Below, piece by piece: positions 1 to 4,428 of a stretch of DNA of 5,274 bases. The number at the start of each line of letters is the position of its first letter. The stretch's first letter is position 1. Under the pieces are notes generated by a model. The model was not told the DNA's origin. It did not search any database and saw only the letters and a list, made by a program, of their open reading frames with translations. Source of the stretch: an uncultured Ruminococcus sp. (GTDB lineage: Bacteria > Bacillota > Clostridia > Oscillospirales > Ruminococcaceae); contig CAMWLD010000179.1 in NCBI GenBank assembly GCA_947175005.1, positions 1 to 5,274 on the forward strand. Reading direction: 5' to 3'. The translations under genes and the position numbers were made by a program.

Positions 1-109
1 CGTTTATGTAGTAGACCCCACGGGGGCTTTTGGACTTTGGGCGTAATTTTTTGAGAAAATTTTCGTAAATCTTGTAAATTTCCTTTAATAATTCATTTAA
101 TATTTTCAT
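1..109 (-). CDS. sigE: RNA polymerase sporulation sigma factor SigE precursor (pro-sigma-E), N-terminal part only
   Basis: Partial gene; 36 complete codons are visible before the window edge. Sigma-E is the first mother-cell-specific sigma factor of endospore formation. It is made as an inactive, membrane-associated precursor whose N-terminal pro-peptide is removed by SpoIIGA. The visible part is a lysine-rich amphipathic helix (MKILNELLKEIYK...) followed by GVYYIN. This fits the pro-sequence and the start of mature sigma-E, where the B. subtilis protein has EVYYIGG. The ATG is preceded by GTAGGTG at a 6-base distance. Upstream on the same strand lies spoIIGA, the usual partner, with a 154-base gap. 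The conserved sigma region 2 lies outside the window, so the call rests on the pro-peptide, the YYI motif and the neighbour. Confidence 0.85.
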   Translation of the reverse strand, partial: MKILNELLKEIYKIYENFLKKLRPKSKSPRGVYYIN

Positions 110-115
110 AACAAG

Positions 116-122
116 CACCTAC
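116..122 (-). promoter_or_regulatory. Ribosome binding site of sigE
   Basis: GTAGGTG read on the minus strand, 6 bases before the ATG at 109-107. It fixes the start of the short visible sigE piece. It is a moderate match to AGGAGG. Confidence 0.6.
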
Positions 123-263
123 CGATTTTAAATTGATTTGATGAACTTTATGTAAAATTTTGTTGACTTAGGTCGTTTGGAGAGAAATTTTCAGAAGTAT
201 AAAAACAACAGTGCAATTCACATATGCAGATCGCATTATCGGATTGTGAAATGCAGAGATTTG

Positions 264-1181
264 TCAAAGGATCTTCGGATTAAAGACAGCAAATTCGCAG
301 TCTATAGGAGATACACCGAGGTAAACGTCCGCCGTGCGTATCTGCCCTGTTTCCTCGTTTTTTACGGCGACCTCGTCGGGGCGGCAAATGGGGATAAGGG
401 CTGTACCCGAAACGGTCTTGCAGGGGATAATGCGCCATAAATGGCGCCGCCGTTTCGGGCATTGCAGCGTTTGCGTATATTGCCGTGGTTTTGAGGCGGC
501 TGCGGCATTTTCAAAAAATTGATCGGGAGGCGGACTTTCGGGAATGTCCAGGAGGCCTGCTTCATCGGGAATGTTTCCGAAAATTTCCGAAAGAATGCCG
601 CGGTTTACGATAATAACGGGCTTGCCGGTTATTATATCCCGCAGGCTGTTGCCTGTGTCCGCCAGTGCGCGGAAGCTTACGGTCTTGCTGCCGAGACGGG
701 CGGTCACGGTATAGACCCCGCCTTTTTCGGAAACGTCCGCAGCCCGTTTATACAGCTGTATGACAGCGTATGCGCCTATGGTGGAGGCGATAAGCACGGG
801 CATGGAAAAATTCCCGTAGATAACGCCGTTGCGGCTGACTATGACCCTGCCTCCCAAAAGTGAGGAGGCTGCGCTGCCAAGACCTGCGAAAATGAAGCTT
901 GCCATAAAAAAGACGAAAAGCCGTTTGAAATATACGTTTCTCGATTCATAGCCGAATGCCGCAAGAACAACGGGGACAGCGGAAAAAAGCTTTACCGCCG
1001 CCAGTCCCAAAGACGGTATTTTCGGCAGGAATATCACCAATGAAAATAGACTGCCGAGGACGGCTGCGGCAATTCCCCGAAAGGCTTTCAGGCGGCTGTG
1101 AGTAATGATAGATGTGGATTTTATTAATAAAAAATCCACATAAATATTTGTGATAATTAAAATATCAACATATACATACAA
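264..1181 (-). CDS. spoIIGA: Sporulation sigma-E factor-processing peptidase SpoIIGA
   Basis: A 305-residue membrane aspartic protease that cleaves the pro-peptide from pro-sigma-E in the mother cell after a signal from the forespore (SpoIIR in known systems). The N-terminal half has about five hydrophobic segments (roughly residues 4-20, 34-54, 58-76, 87-109, 127-145). The cytoplasmic C-terminal half carries the catalytic motif DTGN at 175-178 (ALADTGNSL), and later RIIPCKTVSG and ICRPDEV, typical of the family. The start chosen is TTG at 1181-1179: it gives MYVYVDILIITNIYVDFLLI, matching SpoIIGA N-termini, and AAAAAGGAG lies 9 bases upstream. An in-frame ATG at 1253 would add 24 residues before the conserved start and lacks family support. 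The length agrees with the B. subtilis protein (about 309 residues). Residues about 215-250 are poorly conserved and contain an Arg-rich run encoded over a 12-bp palindrome (434-445). The gene is transcribed towards sigE. Confidence 0.93.
   Translation of the reverse strand: MYVYVDILIITNIYVDFLLIKSTSIITHSRLKAFRGIAAAVLGSLFSLVIFLPKIPSLGLAAVKLFSAVPVVLAAFGYESRNVYFKRLFVFFMASFIFAGLGSAASSLLGGRVIVSRNGVIYGNFSMPVLIASTIGAYAVIQLYKRAADVSEKGGVYTVTARLGSKTVSFRALADTGNSLRDIITGKPVIIVNRGILSEIFGNIPDEAGLLDIPESPPPDQFFENAAAASKPRQYTQTLQCPKRRRHLWRIIPCKTVSGTALIPICRPDEVAVKNEETGQIRTADVYLGVSPIDCEFAVFNPKIL
434..445. repeat. 12-bp palindrome GCCATAAATGGC inside spoIIGA
   Basis: This is an exact copy of the central unit of the triple repeat at 1536-1573. 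It extends to a 16-base interrupted palindrome (432-447) by flanking GC on both sides. In spoIIGA it encodes part of the KRRRHLWR stretch just before the conserved RIIPC motif. Chance recurrence of a given 12-mer in a window of this size is low (of order one in a thousand or less). Confidence 0.7.
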
Positions 1182-1190
1182 TTTTACAAG

Positions 1191-1199
1191 CTCCTTTTT
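1191..1199 (-). promoter_or_regulatory. Ribosome binding site deciding the TTG start of spoIIGA
   Basis: AAAAAGGAG on the minus strand, 9 bases before the TTG at 1181-1179. No ATG or GTG in the spoIIGA frame has comparable spacing, so this site supports the TTG start. Confidence 0.8.
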
Positions 1200-1350
1200 A
1201 TAAATGAACAGCCTTTTCACGGGCAGGGATATTCGCCGGAAATGGTTGGTCAAGGGATATGAGACCGCCCTATCCGAAATATTTCTTAATGAATGCGGAA
1301 AATGGAAAACAAGAGTGCATTTGCTGTGCTTGTTTTATTTCTTTAATTTA

Positions 1351-1384
1351 ATTATAGCCTGTCTTTAAAATGTTTTTTGTCGAA
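1351..1384 (-). promoter_or_regulatory. spoIIG-type promoter: 0A box/-35 and TATAAT 22 bases apart
   Basis: On the minus strand, TTCGAC (1384-1379) and a perfect TATAAT (1356-1351) are separated by 22 bases. TTCGACA (1384-1378) is the exact reverse complement of the Spo0A box TGTCGAA. In B. subtilis the spoIIG operon is read by sigma-A RNA polymerase with Spo0A~P from a promoter whose -10 and -35 are spaced 22 rather than 17 bases, with a 0A site overlapping the -35. The same layout here, upstream of spoIIGA, supports direct activation by Spo0A~P. Transcription would start near 1344 and give a leader of about 160 bases. No second strong 0A box was seen further upstream; TCCCGAA (minus strand, 1404-1398) is a 5/7 match. 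Confidence 0.82.
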
Positions 1385-1476
1385 ATGAGGAGACGTTTTC
1401 GGGATTTTATTTTGCGGATATTCTCAAAAAATTCATAAATTAAATATGCTGCCGTTAAAAAATTAACAAATGTATA

Positions 1477-1505
1477 TAGACATATTCACTAAAATGTGGT
1501 ATAAT
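1477..1505 (+). promoter_or_regulatory. Sigma-A-type promoter with extended -10, for the Lrp-aminotransferase operon
   Basis: The -35 is TAGACA (1477-1482, 5/6 to TTGACA) and the -10 is a perfect TATAAT (1500-1505), with a 17-base spacer. TG at 1497-1498 gives an extended -10. The expected start near 1512 puts the three palindromes in the transcribed leader, about 24 bases downstream of +1. Confidence 0.8.
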
Positions 1506-1535
1506 AAATTTATTATTTAGCCGCAAGTCGGCGTT

Positions 1536-1573
1536 GCCATTCATGGCAGCCATAAATGGCAGCCATGAATGGC
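1536..1573. repeat. Three tandem 12-bp palindromes at 13-bp period
   Basis: The units are GCCATTCATGGC (1536-1547), GCCATAAATGGC (1549-1560) and GCCATGAATGGC (1562-1573), each separated by a single A. All share GCCAT-NN-ATGGC. Units 1 and 3 are exact reverse complements, so the whole array can also fold as one long hairpin (12-13 bp stem, A/A mismatch, then a short inner stem from unit 2). It lies between the promoter and the ribosome site of the Lrp-family gene. It could be an operator array for a dimeric regulator (the Lrp protein itself is a candidate), an RNA leader structure, or a small dispersed palindromic element. Confidence 0.85.
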
Positions 1574-1607
1574 ACCCCGCAGCGGCATTAGTGAAAGGAC
1601 GGTTGCT

Positions 1608-2087
1608 ATGGACTCGCTTTTAAAACTTTTGAAAACCAACGCCCGCCTGTCGGCGGCTGAACTGGCGGTTATGCTGGGCAGCACGGCTGAGGAGGTCAGC
1701 GCTAAGATCGCAGAGTATGAGCGGCAGGGGATAATCAAGGGCTACAGCGTTATTGTGGACGGGGAAAAGGCCGATAAGAACGCTGTTACGGCGTTTATCG
1801 AGGTAAAGGTGACCCCCAAGGCGGACTGCGGATTTGACGAGCTGGCGAGGAATATTATGGCTTATGATGAGGTGGACACGGTCACGCTGATGTCGGGGTC
1901 TTTCGACCTGGCGGTGACCTTGTCGGGGACGGATTACAAGGAGATCGCCCTTTTTGTGGCAAGGAGGCTTTCCACTATCGAGGGGGTAATTTCCACATCA
2001 ACTCATTTCGTTTTAAAGCGCTACAAGGAGCAGGGCTTCTTTATTGCCGACGAGGCTGAGGACGAAAGGGGATTTGTTTCTCCGTGA
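1608..2087 (+). CDS. Lrp/AsnC-family transcriptional regulator
   Basis: A 159-residue DNA-binding regulator of the leucine-responsive (feast/famine) family, which usually binds amino acids or related small molecules and assembles as dimers to octamers. Residues about 2-45 form an AsnC-type helix-turn-helix (LLKLLKTNARLSAAELAVML, then VSAKIAEYERQGIIKGY). Residues about 60-135 form the RAM ligand/oligomerisation domain, with the GSFDLAVTL motif at 97-105. The start is the ATG at 1608, with GAAAGGA 8 bases upstream. The upstream in-frame ATG at 1569 lies inside the third palindrome and would add 13 residues with no family counterpart. The stop overlaps the start of the aminotransferase gene (TGATG), so the two are co-transcribed and probably translationally coupled. 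A likely role is ligand-dependent control of its own operon, possibly through the leader palindromes. The effector is not evident. Confidence 0.92.
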   Translation: MDSLLKLLKTNARLSAAELAVMLGSTAEEVSAKIAEYERQGIIKGYSVIVDGEKADKNAVTAFIEVKVTPKADCGFDELARNIMAYDEVDTVTLMSGSFDLAVTLSGTDYKEIALFVARRLSTIEGVISTSTHFVLKRYKEQGFFIADEAEDERGFVSP

Positions 2088-3265
2088 TGGATTATAACAA
2101 GCTTATTGCAAAAAAATGTATTGAAATGAAACCCTCGGGCATAAGAAAATTTTTTGACCTGGCTGCCCAAAGGGAGGGTGTTATTTCCTTGGGTGTGGGC
2201 GAACCCGATTTCCAGACCCCCTGGAATGTGCGTGAGGCGGCTATTACTGCGCTGGAAAAGGGAAAGACAAAGTACACTGCAAATTCGGGATTAGGTGAAC
2301 TGCGCAGTGCTATTTCAAAATATATTAATCGAAAAATGGGCATAAGCTATGACCCCGACCATGAGGTGGTGGTAACGGTGGGAGGCTCGGAGGGCATTGA
2401 TATAGCCATTCGTGCACTTATTGACCCAGGGGACGAGGTGCTTATTGTTGAGCCTTGCTTTGTGTGCTATTCGCCTATTGTCGACCTTTGCCACGGTGTG
2501 CCTGTGCCCATTGAAACAAAGGCGGAGGACGAATTCAGGCTGACGGCGGCGCAGCTTCGGGAAAAGATCACCGACAGGACAAAGCTGCTTATTCTGCCCT
2601 TCCCCAACAATCCCACGGGGGCGATAATGGAGCGGCGTGACCTGGAGGAAATTGCCGAGGTGCTTCGGGGGACGGACATTTTGGTGCTGTCGGATGAGAT
2701 ATACAGTGCGCTTACTTACAGCGGCGAGCATGTTTCCATAACGCAAATTGAGGGAATGTGGGAGCGCACCATACTTGTAAACGGCTTTTCCAAGGCATTT
2801 TCCATGACGGGCTGGCGTTTGGGATACATAGCTGCGCCAGAACCGCTTTGTGCGCAGATGCTCAAAATACACCAATATGCAATAATGTGCGCGCCCACCA
2901 TGTCCCAGTATGCTGCCATTGAGGCGCTGGAAAACTGCGACGGAGAGGTTGAGAAAATGCGCCAAGAATATGATATGCGCAGGCGCTGGCTGGTAAAGGA
3001 GCTTAACGACATGGGGCTTAGCTGCTTTGAGCCCAAGGGTGCGTTTTATGTGTTCCCGTGCATACGTTCCACGGGGCTTGGCAATGAGGAATTTTGCGAG
3101 AGGCTGCTGGACAAGCACAATGTGGCGGTGGTTCCCGGAAATGCTTTCGGGGACTGCGGCGAGGGCTTTATACGTATTTCCTACGCCTATTCCCTCAAGC
3201 ACCTTATGACGGCTGCGGAGCGTATGAGAGAATTCGTGGAGGAATGCAAAAACGGAAAATGTTAA
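2087..3265 (+). CDS. Class I/II PLP-dependent aminotransferase (fold type I, PatA/AspC-like)
   Basis: A 392-residue cytoplasmic enzyme that transfers amino groups between an amino acid and a 2-oxo acid using pyridoxal phosphate. Visible family landmarks: GVGEPDFQTP (36-45), GGSEGID in the phosphate-binding region (99-105), FPNNPTGA with Asn175 (172-179), SDEIYSALTY with Asp203 and Tyr206, the Schiff-base lysine Lys236 in GFSKAFSMTGWRLGY, and Arg363 in GFIRISYA, expected to bind the substrate carboxylate. The length is normal. The ATG at 2087 overlaps the TGA of the regulator gene by one base. A GTG directly before it (2084) would add one residue; AAAGGGG at 2065-2071 is rather far from either (15 or 12 bases), consistent with translational coupling. 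The sequence does not decide between aspartate, alanine, aromatic or other substrates. Confidence 0.92.
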   Translation: MDYNKLIAKKCIEMKPSGIRKFFDLAAQREGVISLGVGEPDFQTPWNVREAAITALEKGKTKYTANSGLGELRSAISKYINRKMGISYDPDHEVVVTVGGSEGIDIAIRALIDPGDEVLIVEPCFVCYSPIVDLCHGVPVPIETKAEDEFRLTAAQLREKITDRTKLLILPFPNNPTGAIMERRDLEEIAEVLRGTDILVLSDEIYSALTYSGEHVSITQIEGMWERTILVNGFSKAFSMTGWRLGYIAAPEPLCAQMLKIHQYAIMCAPTMSQYAAIEALENCDGEVEKMRQEYDMRRRWLVKELNDMGLSCFEPKGAFYVFPCIRSTGLGNEEFCERLLDKHNVAVVPGNAFGDCGEGFIRISYAYSLKHLMTAAERMREFVEECKNGKC

Positions 3266-3396
3266 GCCGATATGAATGTTTTGCCATTATCTTCATGGGA
3301 GGTTTTCTTTGAGGATAGTGGCAGGCGGTTGCATTGGCGGATTTTTTGGAAAATTCCTTGAGAGATCTGTATTGATTTGGTTGACAATTTTATATG

Positions 3397-3415
3397 ATAT
3401 TGCGGTTTGCAATAT
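3397..3415. repeat. Inverted repeat 1: ATATTGC-5-GCAATAT
   Basis: A perfect 7-bp inverted repeat (3397-3403 and 3409-3415) with a 5-base centre, shortly downstream of a TTGACA. There is no T run, so it is not a classical terminator. It shares the ATATTGC half-site with inverted repeat 2, which suggests an operator rather than chance. Confidence 0.5.
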
Positions 3416-3561
3416 GACTAAGCAGAGAAATTTGCGGGGATTTTTACTTGACAGTTTTACACGGCTTATTTTCAAGCACAGTGCAAACGGTACTCGTTTA
3501 TTGCCGGATTGATAGGGAAAGGCATACGGTTTATGAACACAATTTCGGGCTGTATGGCCGA

Positions 3562-3580
3562 TATTGCCGATACGGCAATA
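3562..3580. repeat. Inverted repeat 2: TATTGCCG-3-CGGCAATA
   Basis: A perfect 8-bp inverted repeat (3562-3569 and 3573-3580) with a 3-base centre. It covers the -35-like TTGCCG of the probable promoter of the C39-like gene, a position suited to a repressor operator. Confidence 0.55.
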
Positions 3581-3591
3581 AATATTAAAAT
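3564..3591 (+). promoter_or_regulatory. Possible promoter of the C39-like gene
   Basis: TTGCCG (3564-3569, 4/6) and TAAAAT (3586-3591, 5/6) are spaced by 16 bases and lie about 40 bases before the start codon. The -10 is good and the -35 is weak. It is overlapped by inverted repeat 2 and followed directly by the Spo0A-box-like palindrome. AT-richness makes a chance -10 possible. Confidence 0.4.
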
Positions 3592-3596
3592 AAAAA

Positions 3597-3612
3597 TGTC
3601 GAAAATTCGACC
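3597..3612. promoter_or_regulatory. Back-to-back Spo0A-box-like palindrome
   Basis: TGTCGAA (3597-3603), a perfect match to the core Spo0A box, is followed after AA by TTCGACC (3606-3612), a 6/7 match in the opposite direction. Together they give the palindrome GTCGAA-AA-TTCGAC. It sits at the expected transcription start, 19 bases before the ATG at 3632. A bound protein there would block rather than activate, as Spo0A does at sites downstream of the abrB promoters in B. subtilis. A LexA-type or other palindrome-binding regulator is an alternative. Confidence 0.5.
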
Positions 3613-3631
3613 GATAAAAGGATAAAACATA

Positions 3632-4201
3632 ATGATAAGTGAAGAAGAATTGCTTGAGGCCGCTTCGGGAAGAAGCAGGAAAAATTATGAGTTCAACCGC
3701 CGCTGCAAGCAGCCCGAGGGGTATATAAACGGGCAGGGCTGCTGTGCGGTTTCGCAGTGCAGGATAGGTATGGGAAAGGTTTCGGGCTGCGGCTGCGGGG
3801 CTATTGCGGTATACAATGCATTGCTTTGCACGGGGCGAAGGGAAAGCTTTCCGCTGATCGTGCTGGGGCTGGAAAAATACGCTTTGAGGCTGGGCGGCTT
3901 GCTGGGGGTCAATCCCGGGAAAATGGAGAAGTTTTTTGCCGGGTGCAAGATTCCTGCTATGAAGGCGAAAGACTTTGAGGATTTTGTGAATGTAATGGCA
4001 GCGGTAAAGGTGGGGATCGTATGCTACTGGACGGCAAAGCCTTATCGCTCCATGCTGCACTTTGTTGCGGTGATAAACAGAGGCGACGGAAGCTATGCAG
4101 TGTGCAACAGGTACTCCAACCGCAAGACGGCTATGGCGATAAAGGGCATTGACGCGCTGTGCAGCGAGGATAGGTTTGTGTGCGGGTTCTTTATGAACTA
4201 G
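3632..4201 (+). CDS. Small cysteine-rich protein with C39/papain-like peptidase features
   Basis: A 189-residue protein that I cannot assign to a named family with certainty. The order Cys55 (GCGCGAIAVYNAL, 52-64), His143 (MLHFVAVINRGDGSY, 141-155) and Asn159 (AVCNRYSN, 156-163) resembles the Cys-His-Asn/Asp triad of C39-like papain-fold peptidases, in which Cys begins a helix and His begins a strand before a G-x-x-Y-x-V-x-N segment. No signal peptide or membrane segment is seen, so it should act in the cytoplasm. It has 12 cysteines, several clustered at 37-55, which is many for its size. The ATG is preceded by AAAAGGA at a 9-base distance. Nothing in the neighbourhood suggests an ABC transporter or bacteriocin that would explain a leader peptidase. 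Proteolytic activity is inference; it could be a non-catalytic relative. Confidence 0.75.
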   Translation: MISEEELLEAASGRSRKNYEFNRRCKQPEGYINGQGCCAVSQCRIGMGKVSGCGCGAIAVYNALLCTGRRESFPLIVLGLEKYALRLGGLLGVNPGKMEKFFAGCKIPAMKAKDFEDFVNVMAAVKVGIVCYWTAKPYRSMLHFVAVINRGDGSYAVCNRYSNRKTAMAIKGIDALCSEDRFVCGFFMN

Positions 4202-4295
4202 ATTGGCGTGTCGGGCTTGTTGCGCAGGGGGATTTGACGGGAACTGTTCGTCATAACTTTATGCTGAAGCCGGCACTTTGGACAGGGCGGTGAAT

Positions 4296-4341
4296 GAAAT
4301 TGCGCTGTGCTGTTATGGCGGATTTGCGATTTGCAAGGATA
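4296..4341 (+). repeat. Segment resembling codons 51-65 of ispE
   Basis: Bases 4297-4318 match 4580-4601 of ispE at 20 of 22 positions. The match continues more weakly without gaps to 4341 (about 33 of 46). Translated in the matching frame it reads EIALCCYGGFAICKD, against KIALRCYGDFSVPED in IspE. Slightly upstream in the same frame come YA and LD, reminiscent of the IspE start YAKINLYLD, but with a large internal gap. The rest of the 227-base space (4202-4428) has no credible gene. It may be a decayed partial duplication of ispE, or a coincidence of related codon use. Confidence 0.4.
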
Positions 4342-4414
4342 TGGGAGCGTTGTTTAAAACAGACGCTTTGTGCAGCAGCGGCGAGCGGTCGGAGATACGG
4401 TGAGATCGGAGTTT

Positions 4415-4420
4415 AAGGAG
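4415..4420 (+). promoter_or_regulatory. Ribosome binding site of ispE
   Basis: AAGGAG 8 bases before the ATG at 4429. It fixes the start of ispE against the later in-frame methionines. No convincing promoter was found in 4202-4428; TTGACG (4234-4239) has only a poor -10 partner. Confidence 0.8.
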
Positions 4421-4428
4421 TGTGGGCA

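Larger units (their letters stand above)
1182..1607. other. Divergent intergenic region between spoIIGA and the Lrp-family gene
   Basis: A 426-base region without a credible gene. It holds the spoIIGA leader (about 160 bases), the spoIIG-type promoter and 0A box on the minus strand, the sigma-A-type promoter of the regulator operon on the plus strand, and the triple palindrome in that operon's leader. The part between the two promoters is AT-rich. An extension of the spoIIGA frame up to 1253 is open but is judged non-coding. Confidence 0.75.
3266..3631. other. Intergenic region upstream of the C39-like gene
   Basis: A 366-base region where no coding frame looks like a protein. An open frame at 3276-3512 has no ribosome site and a composition unlike the neighbours. 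No convincing Rho-independent terminator (GC stem plus T run) follows the aminotransferase. The region holds two inverted repeats with a shared ATATTGC half-site, an isolated TTGACA (3381-3386; no good -10 at the right distance), a probable promoter near 3564-3591, and a palindromic Spo0A-box-like site. Confidence 0.65.

Noticed and set aside
264..560. Possible frameshift in the C-terminal third of spoIIGA
   Set aside because: Residues before RIIPC look unusual, but the conserved DTGN, RIIPCKTVSG and RPDEV motifs are all in one frame and the total length is normal. A variable linker with a palindrome explains it better.
1182..1253. N-terminal extension of SpoIIGA to an ATG at 1253
   Set aside because: The conserved N-terminus begins at the TTG at 1181, which has AAAAAGGAG 9 bases upstream. 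The extension is basic, unlike the family, and has no good ribosome site.
1569..1607. Upstream ATG start for the Lrp-family gene
   Set aside because: The ATG lies inside the third palindrome, has no ribosome site and adds 13 residues before the family's normal start. The ATG at 1608 has GAAAGGA at good distance.
2315..3202. Long open frame antisense to the aminotransferase (295 codons)
   Set aside because: The sense strand encodes a full aminotransferase with all motifs. The antisense product shows no family features and is explained by codon bias.
3381..3418. Promoter built on TTGACA at 3381
   Set aside because: No -10-like element at 15-19 bases. The nearest candidates are 6 or 26 bases away.
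3276..3512. 78-codon open frame downstream of the aminotransferase
   Set aside because: No ribosome site, it overlaps no conserved motif, and its composition is unlike neighbouring genes. It contains inverted repeat 1.
3293..4060. Long antisense open frame across the intergenic region and the C39-like gene
   Set aside because: No ribosome site or recognisable motifs; it mirrors the codon bias of the sense gene and runs over the intergenic inverted repeats and box.
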